Source: Stenogyne calaminthoides
Lineage: Eukaryota > Streptophyta > Magnoliopsida > Lamiales > Lamiaceae
Length of the DNA stretch: 64,000 nucleotides
Direction of reading: 5' to 3'
NCBI GenBank assembly: GCA_037126765.1
Contig: JBBCBC010000056.1
Location: forward strand, 699,501 to 763,500
Below the pieces are notes generated by a model. It ran no database searches. It was not told the origin of the DNA and was given only the letters and a program-made list of their open reading frames with translations. A program made the translations under genes and the position numbers. Shown here piece by piece: positions 22,616 through 33,620 of this stretch. Each line of letters opens with the position of its first letter. Position 1 is the stretch's first letter.

Positions 22616-23605
22616 ATGACATCATTTCTTGAAATGATGATTGTATCTATTATGGGACATTGGTCGAATAATCTCTATACAATTAACTGTGCACACCACT
22701 CACGAAATGCATCCTATAACACATCAACTATTTTCGAGAAAAGAAAACGTTCATCAGACGTGAACGAGACACTTCTTTGGCATCTAAGATTGGGTCATAT
22801 AAATCCAAAGAGGATCCAAAGGTTGGTGAAAGACGGTTCACTGGAGTTTCTCCAAGTTGAACCAATTCCAACCTGCGAATCATGTTTGGAGGGTAAAATG
22901 ACCAAGAGGGCATTTGGAGCCAAGGGGAATAGAGCCAAAGAAGTGTTAGAGATCGTTCACACAGATGTATGTGGTCCAATGTCAACCAAAGCAAGAGGAG
23001 GTTATGAGTATTTTGTCACTTTTATTGATGATTACTCAAGGTACGGTTATATTTTCCTTATGAAGCATAAATCTGAGACCTTTGAGAAATTCAAAGAATT
23101 TAAGGCTCAAGCAGAGAATCATAGGGAAAAACGTATCAAGTCTCTACGATCCGATCGTGGAGGCCAATACCTCAGCAATGAGTTTTTGAACTACTTATCT
23201 GATGAAGGGATTGCATCCCAGCTCACTGCACCCGGAACCCCTCAACAAAACGGGGTTGCAGAGCGAAGAAACAGAACTCTTTTGGAAATGGTTAGATCTA
23301 TGATGAGTTATGTGGATCTTCCCAAGTCGTTCTGGGGTCATGCCTTGGAAACAGCAGCTTACATTCTGAACTTGGTGCCATCCAAATCGGTTCCCAAAAC
23401 TCCCAAAGAATTTTGGACCGGGCGCAAGCCTAGTATGAGACACATGAGAATTTGGGGGGTATCCGGCCTACGTGTTAGACAAGGAAGCCGGAAAATTGGA
23501 TCCTCGATCAGAATTAAGCCTGTTTGTAGGATACCCCGAGGGAACAAAAGGGTGTATGTTCTATGGTCCCGAAGATCAAAAGGTGGTAATAAGCACCCAC
23601 TTTAG
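22616..23605 (+). pseudogene. copia-D integrase
   Basis: An open frame of 329 codons includes the HHCC zinc-binding region (LWHLRLGHINPKRIQ and CESCLEGKM) and the catalytic core: Asp in IVHTDVCGP, Asp in TFIDDYSRYG, Glu in QQNGVAERRN. The Arg of SLRSDRGGQY is intact here, unlike copia-C and -E. A one-base indel in a G run near 23455 (RIWG.) shifts the frame into the linker ORF that begins at 23472. Apart from this frameshift, integrase looks complete. Confidence 0.85.
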
Positions 23606-24353
23606 ATTTTTGGAAGAAGACTATATGAACGAAAGAAGACCCAGAAGTGAGATTACCTTAAATGAGCTAAGGGGGCAAACCTCAATGCCAATTGTACAAG
23701 ATGATATACCAAACGACACACTTACACAACCGGAACCTCGTCGTAGTGGGAGGGTTGTGAAACAGCCCGAGAGATTCATGGGAATAGGAGAGTCCTCGGA
23801 CTTGATTCCCGGACAAGATGAATCAGACCCATGGATATATGACGAGGCAATCCAAGACAAGGATGCAGATTCTTGGCAAACAGCAATGGAAGCCGAAATG
23901 GGTTCTATGTTTCATAACAGAGTGTGGGAGCTAGTCGAACCACTTAATGGGGTCAAACCCATTGGTTGCAAGTGGGTGTATAAGAGAAAAAGAGGATCGG
24001 ATGGGAAGGTGGAAACTTTCAAAGCAAGACTAGTGGCGAAAGGTTATACTCAGAAAGAAGGGATCGATTATGAGGAAACTTTTACGCCCGTAGCCATGCT
24101 TAAGTCCATCCGTATTCTCTTATCGATTGCTGCGCATCTCGACTTTAAAATCTAGCAAATGGATGTCAAGACAGCTTTCCTTAACGGAAGTCTTGATGAA
24201 GAGATCTATATGCAACAACCCCAAGGCTTCATTGAAAAAGGCCAAGAACACCTAGTTTGTAAGCTCATGAAGTCCATTTACGGACTCAAACAGGCATCCA
24301 GAGCTTGGAACCAATGTTTTTTGATCATGTTATAAAGTCTTATGGGTTCGATC
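23472..24353 (+). pseudogene. copia-D linker and RT N-terminal part
   Basis: The open frame 23472-24155 carries DKEAGKLDPRSEL, FYGPEDQKVVISTHFRFLEE, the RRSGRVVKQPERFMG linker and the RT start (VWELVEPLNGVKPIGCKWVY, RLVAKGYTQKEGIDYEETF). It ends at TAG 24153-24155, where copia-C has Trp before QM. The same codon is TAG in copia-E (27541-27543). RT sequence continues past the stop (DVKTAFLNGSLDEEIYMQQP, then a frameshift near 24318) to GFD at the copia-E insertion at 24354. Confidence 0.82.
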
Positions 24354-26198
24354 TGTTGGGGAATAAGTTGCACAGATCTATTCGGGATTAATATTTAAAT
24401 ACAAATTTAATTCTTTAATTATTACTAAGCATGAATTAATCCTATATTAATTCAAATAATAATCCAACAACATATCATGCATATAATAATTCACGTAAAA
24501 CCCCACGCGATGCGAATTTCTACGAGTTTACGTGAACGTACCTCTTGAGATGGCAACGGTATGGCTGAATAGACTAACCGTAAGGACTTCCCAAGTATTC
24601 CCTTAGTCCTCGTTCGACTATCCGGTGGAAGGATTCTTGTGAACGATTTAACAAAAGGAAAATAAAATATGTTGCATCACCTTTGTGGATTTACTATTTT
24701 TTTCCAGCACATGGAATTGTACTTGGGAATGAAAGAATCATCCCCTATTTATAGATACTAGGGTGGACGAAAATTTTGGCAAAATATGATGTGGGAAAAT
24801 CTTTTCTTTATCTCCAAGAAATCTTGAATATATCTCCAATATTCTTTTTCTCATAATCATAATATTCCACAAAAATCCCACATTATCTATTTGCTATGGA
24901 ATTCGAAAATATTGGGGTCCAAGATTCCAAAATTTGGATCTTCTTGAATTTATGAGATATTCTTGTATTTCAAGAAATACATATCTTCCATAATATCTTT
25001 TCAAGAAAATCAAGAAAATCTTTCTTGCCCTATATTTTCTATTTTTTTCGAAAAACACATATGAATTAACCAAGTGGGAGATTTCTTGAATTTAACGAGA
25101 TAATCTTGTATTTCAAGAATACATATCTTCATTCCATAACAAAATTCAAAGAAAATCTTTCTCCCAATTTTATCCATAATTTTCGAAATATTATTGGAAA
25201 AATAAGCAACATTATTTATTTTATTTTAATCACCTTTTCAGTTAATGGACTATATGTTGGGCTACTCAGGGGGCCTTTAGGAGAATTAAGATTGGACCTT
25301 CTAATGGACCTTGAATATCTAATATTGAGCCACAATATAATTCAAGCCCATAAATATTAATTAATCCCACTACATAATTAATATTGCACTATCCATCTTA
25401 ACCCATATTACAGTCAATATGGCTCCCGGTCATTATTTCCCGTGTTTAAGATTATCTAGCCCATTAATTAATTCAAGCCACTGAAATAGCTCTCCGTTAA
25501 TTAATATCTTTTATCCTTGGTCAAGGAACGGTTCAACATTATTATCCATACCGGAAACTAATTCCACTTGCAAGATTTGGTATGATAAAGCTTATGAACC
25601 TCCCAAGGGGGCAAATCGAACAAGTGTACTTGCACACGATTCTTCGTATTAAATCTTAGCAATCACATGTGACTAATAATATTACCCAAGATAAAAAGTA
25701 TTGAATCTCTCTGATTCGCTACCCATGATAAGTCAAAGCAATAGTTACCAATCCCACATGATCCTATTTAAGGGACGAAGATTAAGAAACAATGAACCAC
25801 TGAGGTCTAATTCTTCCTTGTTCAGTTCTGAAGAATTTATCCTCCTGTAGGTCCTATTCAGTACATCAGTCATGAACTAGTGTAATCTCTTGGTCAAGAC
25901 AAGTCAATCTGAGCCTTACACTTCAACCTTTCACGATGGGTTGTTCATTTCCATCTAGGTCGTGAATAGCGTACTTTTAGTTACAAGGGACTGTTAATTT
26001 AATCTTCTGTGATCTGGTATCACTAAATTAACTACAATGTAACACGTACGACTTATTGAACAGTTATGCAATAAATATATGTAACATTCGATAATATTTA
26101 AAGCATCAGTGATAAACAATTTATTTCATTAAATAAGTCTGAAAATTCAGTTTCGATTATACAAAGTAAAAAGCATACTTTTCAGTATAATCCCAACA
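24354..26198 (-). repeat. copia-E 3' LTR
   Basis: An 1845-bp LTR begins tgttggggaataagttgc and ends cagtataatcccaaca. It resembles 31679-33369 well in its first ~650 bp and less well afterwards, where the right LTR has become D-like. Confidence 0.9.
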
Positions 26199-26299
26199 AT
26201 CTCCCACTTATACTCAAAGTCTGCTTTTAAGTATACTACAACATGTCTCGTGTAGTCCGTGACATCTAATCTCACCTACACGAACCTAATAATTTCTCC

Positions 26300-26690
26300 C
26301 ACTTATACTCAAAGCAGATTGGCAACGGTCTTGACACCCATTCCTTCCACATGTCTCTCGAATGTATTCAGTGGCAGACCCTTTGTGAATGAATCTGCTA
26401 GGTTGTCCTTAGACGCTATCTTTGCCACATCTTTATCTCCTCTCTTAATGATTTCTCGTATAAGATGTCTTTCCTTTAGTGTGCTTGTTTGACTCGTGGA
26501 CTCTTGGTTCCCTTGAATTTGCAACTGCCCCTAGCAAATATTGCTAGACAAATTCGGAACTCCATCCAAGTCCACTAAGAAGGTCTAGAGTCAAATCGGT
26601 TCTTTCACTGCTTCACAAGCAGCTACTTACCCGACTTCCATGGTTGAGTCAGTGATGCATTTCTGCTTCACACTCGTCCATTTGATGGCT
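26300..26690 (-). pseudogene. copia-E RNase H remnant
   Basis: The minus frame 26524-26309 retains HLIREIIKRGDKDVAKIASK and LADSFTKGLPLNTFERHVEG, the RNase H C-terminus. The region to 26690, covering the CDNS and MEAE parts, is eroded by indels and does not form an ORF. Confidence 0.7.
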
Positions 26691-27537
26691 ACACTTCCCA
26701 AATGAAACACACTAACTGAGGCAGATAGTTTCTGGAATCTAAGTCTGATTGGAAATCCGAGTCCGTGTAGCCGATGGGGATTGGAGTATCTGACTGATAA
26801 ATCAACATTCTACCCCGAGTTCTTTTAAGATACTTCAGAATGTTTTTAACTTTTGTCCAATGCTCTTTCCCTGGGTTACTTTGATATCTTGCTACCATGC
26901 CTACGGCAAAGCAGATATCCGGTCTCGTACACAGCATTGCATACATAAGGCATCCGACAGCCGAAGCACAAGGAATGCCTTTCATGTCATTTATCTCCTT
27001 TTGCGTCTTAGGGGACATTTTCTTAGATAGATGGATTCCAAGTCTGAAAGGTACGAATCCTTTCTTGGAAAATTGCATGCTGAATCGTTTCAAGACAGTG
27101 TCTATGTATGAAACTTGCGATAACCCGATCATCCTTTTCCTGCGATCTCGAGTTATCTTGATCCCAAGGATGTGTCCGGCTTTCCCTAAGTCTTTCATAT
27201 CAAACTGTTTTGAAAGCCATGCCCTTACGTCTGATAACACCTTCACATCATTCCCGATGATCAGAATGTCATCTACGTATAGTACTAAGAATACCAATGC
27301 AGTTTCGACACGCTTTTTATACACACAACTTTCAAACTCGTTTTGATCGAACCCATAAGACTTTATAACATGATCAAAACATTGGTTCCAAGCTCTGGAT
27401 GCCTGTTTGAGTCCGTAAATGGACCTCTTGAGCTTACAAACTAGGTGTTCTTGGCCTGTTTCAATGAAACCTTGGGGTTGTTGCATATAGATCTCTTCAT
27501 CAAGACTTCCGTTAAGGAAAGCTGTCTTGACATCCAT
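26689..27537 (-). pseudogene. copia-E reverse transcriptase, catalytic part
   Basis: An open frame of 282 codons from MDVKTAFLNGSLDEEIYMQQ through SIYGLKQASRAWNQ, the catalytic VLYVDDILIIGND, DMKDLGKAGHILGIKI, GLSQVSYIDTVLKRFSMQ and ARYQSNPGKEHWT to the GYTDSDFQSDLDSR tether. All RT catalytic residues visible here are intact, so this is the longest open RT in the window. It is cut off from the RT start by TAG 27541-27543 (Trp in copia-C). The frame is lost after the tether, before RNase H. Confidence 0.85.
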
Positions 27538-27543
27538 TTGCTA

Positions 27544-28494
27544 GATTTCAAAGTCGAAATGCGCAGCAATCAATAAGAGAATACGGATGGACTTAAGCAT
27601 GGCTACGGGCAAAAAAATTTCCTCATAATCGATCCCTTCTTTCCGAGTGTAACCTTTCGCCACTAGTCTTGCTTCAAAGGTTTCAACCTTCCCGTCTGGT
27701 CCTCTTTTGCTCTTATATACCCACTTGCATCAAATGGGTTTGACCCCATTAAGTGGTTCGACTAGCTCCCACACTCTATTATGAAACATAGAACCCATTT
27801 CGGCTTTCATTGTTGTTTGCCAAGAATCTGCATCCTTATCTTGGAGTGCCTCGTCATATGTCCATGGGTCTGATTCGTCTTGTCCAGGAATCAAGTCCGA
27901 GGACTCCCCTATTCCCATGAATCTCTCGGGCTGTCTTACAACCCTCCCACTACGACGAGGCTCCGGTTGTGAAAGTGTGTCGTTTGGTATATCATCTAGT
28001 ACAGTTGGCATTGAGGTTTGCCTTCTTAGCTCACTTAAGGTAATCTCACTTCTTGGTTTTCTTTGGTTCATATAGTATTCTTCCAAAAATCTAAAGTGGG
28101 TGCTGATGACCACCTTTTGATCTTCGGGACCATAGAACATACACCCTTTTGTTCCCTCGGGGTATCCTACAAACAGCCTTAATTCTGATCGAGGATCCAA
28201 TTTACCGGCTTCCTTGTCCAACACGTAGGTCGGACACCCCCAAATTCTCATGTGTCTCATACTAGGCTTGCGCCCGGTCCACAATTCTTTGGGAGTTTTG
28301 GGAACCGATTTGGATGGCACCAAGTTCAGAATGTAAGCCGCTGTTTCCAAAGCATGACCCCAGAACGACTCGGGAAGATCCGCATAACTCATCATTGATC
28401 TAAACATTTCCAAAAGAGTTTTGTTTCTTCGCTCTGCAACCCTATTTTGTTGAGGGGTTCCGGGTGCAGTGAGCCTGGGATACAATCCCTTCAT
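27544..28494 (-). pseudogene. copia-E integrase C-terminus, linker and RT start
   Basis: The open frame 28494-27730 contains the integrase Glu (here NRVAERRNKT), LVPSKSVPKTPKELWTGRKP, RIWGCPTYVLDKEAG, the FYGPEDQKVVIS linker, RRSGRVVRQPERFMG and the RT start up to GVKPI. A TGA replaces Gly in the PIGCKW motif. 27729-27544 continues in frame with CKWVYKSKRGPDGKVETF and IDYEE up to the TAG at 27543. Confidence 0.8.
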
Positions 28495-28499
28495 CAGAT

Positions 28500-29290
28500 A
28501 AGTGGTTCAAAAACTCATCGCTGAGGTATTCGCCTCCACGATCAGATCATAGAGACTTTATATGTTTTTCCCTATGATTCTCTGTTTGAGCCTTAAATTC
28601 TTTGAATTTCTCAAAGGTCTCAGATTTATGTTTCACAAGGAAAATGTAACCGTACCTTGAGTAATCATCAAAAAATACTCATAACCTCCTCTTGCTTTGG
28701 TTGAAATTTGACCACATACATCTGTGTGAACGATCTCTAACACTTCTTTGGCCCTATTCCCCTTGGCTCCAAATGCCCTCTTGCTCATATTACCCTCCAA
28801 ACATGATTCGCAGGTTGGAATCGGTTCAACTTGGAGAAGCTCCTAGTGAACCGTCTCTCACCAACCTTTGGATCCTCTTTGGATTTATATGACCCAATCA
28901 TAGATGCCAAAGAAGTGTTTCGTTCACGTCTGATGAACGTTTTCTTTTCTCAGAAACAGTTGATGTGTTATAGGATACATTTCGTGAGTGGTGTGCACAG
29001 TTAATTGTATAGAGATCATTCGACAACGTTCCATGACAGATAAATTTATCAAAAAGAGAAATGGTAACAACTTTATTAAAAAGTAACCGAATATCTATCA
29101 TAAAAAGTTTAGAAACTGAAATCAAATTCTTTCTAAAATCCGGAACGTAAAGAACATCTCTAAAATTAAAACTCTGTCTTCAAAAGACAGGTGCACTTCT
29201 CCCACTGCTTCAGCTGCCACTCTCGTAGCATCGCCCAGTGTGATGAGGACCTCACTCCCACTAAGTTGACGGGTCCGCTTGAACCCCTAT
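28500..29290 (-). pseudogene. copia-E integrase N-terminus and pre-integrase region
   Basis: Sequence similar to the copia-D integrase start (CESCLEGKM-like, AFGAKG, EVLEIVHTDVCG) is split by indels. The Arg of LRSDRGGEY is TGA near 28550, and about 10 bp are lost in TFIDDYSRYG. The frame 29125-28898 keeps MISVSKLFMIDIRLLFNKVV and YNTSTVSEKRKRSSDVNETLLWHL, the pre-integrase segment. 29130-29290 holds the frameshifted protease C-terminus. Confidence 0.72.
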
Positions 29291-29309
29291 AATGTAAAAA
29301 CAAACATGA

Positions 29310-30229
29310 TCAGTGGATCCCGTATCCACCACCCATAAATGGGAGGCATACGCCACTAAACAAAGTTTCAACAACTAGTGCGTGAGAATTACCTTTCTTT
29401 CCATCCCTTTTGGTTCTGGAACAGGCTGACCTCCAATGTCCTTTCTCACCGCAGTTGAAGCACTTCCCCTTAGCTGGCTTGTTCACTCCACCACCCTTCT
29501 TCACCTTATCTTTGCCATTGGCAACACTTGAGTTCACTTGCTTGTGGCCTTTGTTCCTTTTCTTGTTCTTACCACCCCTTGGTCTAGAAGAAGAAGAAGG
29601 TCCGTTTGCCACCAAGGCTTGGCTCTTTTTCCCAATATCGCCTCTGCCGAGACTAAAGCTTGCAACAGATCAGGCATCGAGAACTTTTGATTATTCATCT
29701 AGTAGTTCAACCTGAACTGTTCAAAACTTTTCGACAGAGAGTGGAGCACGAAATCGATTTGGGTCTCGATATCGTATTCAGCGCCAAGTACCTCAAGTTT
29801 ATTAAGGTGAGCCATCATCTGGAGAACGTGCTCCCTTACGAGGCGTTCCCTCCACCATTTTCATAGAGAGCAAGTCCCTCATGGTGATCTGACGAGCCAC
29901 ATGGTTCTGATGTTGAAACATCGCTTTAAGACTAGTCATGATTTCCGCAGCGGTCTCAACGTTCTGGTGTTGGTGTTACAACACATCTGCATAGAAGCCA
30001 AGATGGTACACATTGCCATTTCGTTAGACCGCTCCCAGTCAGCATACTCTTTCTTAACCGTTTTAGTGGACTCATCTGATGGTTTATCCGGTTTAGGTGT
30101 GGTCAGAACCCAGTTATGGCTTTGTGCAGTGAGAACAATAGTGAGTTTTCGATTCCAATCAACAAAATTTTCTCCAGTGAGCAAATTGTCTTTAAGTATA
30201 TTGAATAGTGGATTAAAAGGTTGCAACAT
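29310..30229 (-). pseudogene. copia-E gag
   Basis: Gag starts at ATG 30229 (MLQPFNPLFNILKDNLLTGENFVDW, Ser to Leu at position 2 relative to the other copies). It is open to 29936, then shifts frame. 29615-29310 encodes the basic linker PRGGKNKKRNKGHKQ, the intact zinc knuckle CFNCGEKGHWRSAC and KRDGKKGNSHALVVET. The protease DTG region immediately after is frameshifted. Confidence 0.78.
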
Positions 30230-30904
30230 GATGAACTGAAATAAATAATAATATGCATAAGCACAAATATATCACAAGGTTCGATCACATGCATCATATT
30301 AAAATCTCAAAAAAAATATGAACATGCATCAGCCAACATCTCAAAACAGTTTAAATAAGCCACGTGGGGTGGGTCATTATTTAAACACATTCAAGCGAGT
30401 GTTACAAACAAGAACGATTTACAAACCTTTAATATCCAGATTAATAGTTGGCTCTCACTTGACCAATATAAAATCGGCAGGACTTGGGGGAAGTATATGC
30501 ATATCAATTTTATACCTAAGTAATAACCATGATTAAATACTGAGGATCATTATTTCGCTTTGAACGAGCCTCGTGGGGAGGTCATCATCGCCGCCACTAG
30601 TAATAACCCACAATCATCCACTTGGAATTCATTCATGTGAAAGCTATCTTTTGACCGTCCCCGTGGGGGAATTTCTCCAAAAGAATTCACAAATAAATAA
30701 ATCATGGAGGTCAAAATTAATTCAATTTTATTATCCGGAATAAAATTGTCAATTAATTATTTAAACATACTTAGTAATTTTTGAAGGTGAGATTTTTCAT
30801 TTGGGCAATTCTCATGCAAACACATTTAAACAAATTAAATAAAGCATAAGATAAAGACAAAAAAATCAAGCAAAAAAAAAAAAATAAACATATTGGGCAC
30901 AAAT

Positions 30905-31573
30905 TATCCAATTGTCATGGTTTGATTTTTCTTGGCTTGATCTTGAAGAAACACCGTCTCGAATTTCTCCCACTCGATCGTCTCGAAAAAATACTCCGTC
31001 TCGAAACGCCACGCCAAGTAGCTCGCAGCCGGGATGCACGCCCGCATCCGGCCGGCCACTTGGCCTAGACCAGCCTCGGCAGCCTTGGCACCGCCCGTGG
31101 CCCGTGCCCGCAAAGATGCCTCTAAGACGCCTCTAAGACATCTTGGCGGCGACGGCAGATCGGCGGCGGCAGCGTATCCAGATCCACGCCGCAGCCCCCT
31201 GCCGCCCGCGACCTCGGCGGCGCCCAGCGTCCCAAGCGCACCAGCGTGCGTGCCAGCGTCTTGGCCAAGATCCGTCCGCTTCGGCCCGATCTTGTACAGA
31301 CGGTGGCAGCGTGACGCGCCCGCCTTACGCTTCGATTACGGATTTTGTCCTTTAATTCTTCGTCTTTTCTTCGTTTCCGATCCGGTTATAATTTATTTAC
31401 CAAAAATAAATAAACCTAGATCTAGACTAGTCTATTACATTGATAAAATCAAACAAATCCTAATATACTCGTGGATTTTCTCACGAGACAAAACGAATCC
31501 GAACGAATCGAATTAAAACCACAGTTTATATGCATGCATAAACAAACACATTAAATTCCATGACAATTGGATA
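30905..31573 (-). other. copia-E leader: GC-rich block in a perfect 16-bp inverted repeat
   Basis: TATCCAATTGTCATGG (30905-30920) and CCATGACAATTGGATA (31558-31573) are perfect complements. GC-rich block at about 30950-31375. 30235-30900 is AT-rich leader with no gene. ORFs in the block are unrelated to those at the same place in copia-C. Confidence 0.74.
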
Positions 31574-31658
31574 CCTGCAAAATAGATCTAGCAATTCTAC
31601 TATCCAATTTCAAATTTAATGCCCACTTAATTAAATTACAATTTAAAAAATTGAGTCG

Positions 31659-31678
31659 GAACCTTGGCTCGATGCGAT
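31659..31678 (-). other. copia-E primer-binding site
   Basis: The plus-strand sequence ggaaccttggctcgatgcga ends at the LTR boundary and is the complement of a diverged ATCGCGGTATCGAGCCA-type site as in copia-D. Two or three bases near ggctcgatacc are lost. Confidence 0.5.
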
Positions 31679-33369
31679 TGTTGGGGAATAAATTGCACTG
31701 ATCTATTCGGGATGAATATTTAAATACAAATTTAATTCTTTAATTATTACTAGCACGAATTAATCCTATGTTAATTCAAATAATAATCCAACAACATATC
31801 ATGCATATAATAATTCACGTAAAACCTACGCATGCGAATTCTCACGAGTTTCGTGAGCGTACCTCTTGAGATGTCAACGGTATGGCTGAATAGACTAACC
31901 GTAAGGACTTCCCAAGTATTCCCTTAGTCCTCGTTCGACTATCCGGTGGAAGGATTCTTGTGAACGATTTAACAAAAGGAAAATAAAATATGTTGCACCA
32001 CCTTTGTGGATTTACTAATTTTTCCAGCACATGGAATTGTACTTGGGAATGAAAGAATCATCCCCTATTTATAGATACTAGGGCGGATGAAAATTTTGGC
32101 AAAATATGATGTGGGAAAATCTTTTCTTGATCTCCAAGAAATCTTGAATATATCTCATATATTCTTTTTCCCATAATCATAATATTCCACAAAAATCCCA
32201 CCTTATCTATTTGCTATGGAATTCGAAAATATTGGGGTCCAAGATTCCAAGATTTAGATCTTCTTGAATTTATGAGATATTCTTGTATTTCAAGAAATAC
32301 ATATCTTCCATAATATCTTTTCAAGAAAATCAAGAAAATCTTTCTTGCCCTATATTTTCTATTTTTTTCGAAAAACACATATGAATTAACCAAGTGGGAG
32401 ATTTCTTGAATTTAATGAGATAATCTTGTATTACAAGAATACATATCTTCATTCCATAACAAAATTCAAAGAAAATCTTTCTCCCCTTTTATCCATAAAT
32501 TTCGAAATAAATGAGGAAAAATAAGCAACAATATTTATTTTATTTTAAACACCTTTTTTAGTTATTGGACTATATGTTGGGCTACTTAGGGGGCCTTTAG
32601 GAGAATTAAGATTGGACCTTCCAATGGATCTTGAATTATCAATATTGAGCCACAATATTATTCAAGCCCATAAATATTAATTAATCCCACTACATAATTA
32701 ATATTGCACTATCCATCTTAACTCATATTACAGTCAATATGGCTCCCGGTCATTATTTCCCGTGTTTAAGATTATCTAGCCCATTAATTAATTCAAGCCA
32801 CTGAAATAACTTTCCATTAATTAATATCTTTTGTCCTTGGTCAAGGAACGATTCAACATTATTATCCAAACCGGAAACTAATTCCACTTGCAAGATTTGG
32901 TATGATAAAGCTTATGAACCTCCCAAGGGGGCAAATCAAACAAGCGTACTTGCACACGATTCTTCGTATTAAATCTTAGCAATCACATGTGACCAATAAT
33001 ATTGCCCAAGATAAAAAGTATTGAATCTCGTTGATTCTCTACCCATGATAAGTCAAAGCAATAGTTACCAACCACACGTGATCCTATTTAAGGAACGAAG
33101 ATTAAGAAATAACGAACCACTGAGGTCTAATTCTTCCTTGTTCAGTTCTGAAGAATTTGTCCTCCTGTAGGTCCTATTCAGTGCATCAGTCATGCACTAG
33201 TGTAATCTCTTGGTCAAGACAAGCCAATCCGAGCCTTACACTTCAACCTTTCAAGATGGGTTGTTCATTTCCATCTAGGTCGTGAATGGCGTACTTTTAG
33301 TTACAAGGGACTGTTAATTTAATCTTCTGTGATCTGGTATCACTAAATTAACTACAATGTAACACGTAC
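31679..33369 (-). repeat. copia-E 5' LTR, hybrid and truncated
   Basis: It starts tgttggggaataaattgc. Up to about 32340 it follows the copia-E left LTR. From about 32340 to 33369 it is nearly identical to the copia-D right LTR in inverse orientation (shared variants include caagatgggttg and aaccacacgtgatcc). It ends at gtaacacgtac, losing the last ~150 bp, where it joins the inverted RT fragment. Confidence 0.88.
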
Positions 33370-33620
33370 ATCCAATATATGAAGCTTGCGACAAGTCTAT
33401 CATCCTTTTCTTGCTATCTCGAGTGATCTTGATCCCAAGGATGTGTCCGGCTTCCCCTAAGTCCTTCATATCAAACTGTTTTGAAAGCCATGCCCTTACG
33501 TCTGATAACACCTTCACATCGTTCCTGATGATCAGAATGTCGTCTACGTATAGTACTAAGAATATCAATGCAGTTCCGACACGTTTTTTGTACACACAAC
33601 TTTCGAACTCGTTTTGATCG
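33370..33620 (-). pseudogene. copia-D RT fragment, inverted
   Basis: In minus sense this begins CGATCAAAACGAG, exactly the continuation expected after GFD at 24353. It encodes QNEFESCVYKKR, the catalytic LVLYVDDILIIRND, and DMKDLGEAGHILGIKITRD up to QASYIG, where it is joined to LTR sequence at 33369/33370. It lies opposite to the rest of copia-D. The bases gatcg at 33616-33620 are the reverse complement of the copia-E target site cgatc at 24349-24353. Confidence 0.85.

Larger units (their letters stand above)
24354..33369 (-). mobile_element. copia-E: Ty1/copia element inserted in copia-D RT
   Basis: Left LTR 24354-26198 is followed by the polypurine-tract complement (26199-26214). A minus-strand interior follows, with RNase H remnant, RT, linker, integrase, gag, GC-rich leader and primer-binding site (31659-31678), then a right LTR (31679-33369) that lacks its last ~150 bp. 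The target site cgatc is at 24349-24353; its partner survives inverted at 33616-33620. Linker and RT sequence are much closer to copia-D than to copia-C (same NDTLxQPEPRRSGRVV and MFHNRVWELVEPLNG stretches), so D and E are one subfamily. Confidence 0.87.

Noticed and set aside
33370..33620. A separate copia insertion in minus orientation
   Set aside because: It has no LTR boundaries or target site of its own, and its end continues exactly from the copia-D RT at 24353, so inversion explains it better.
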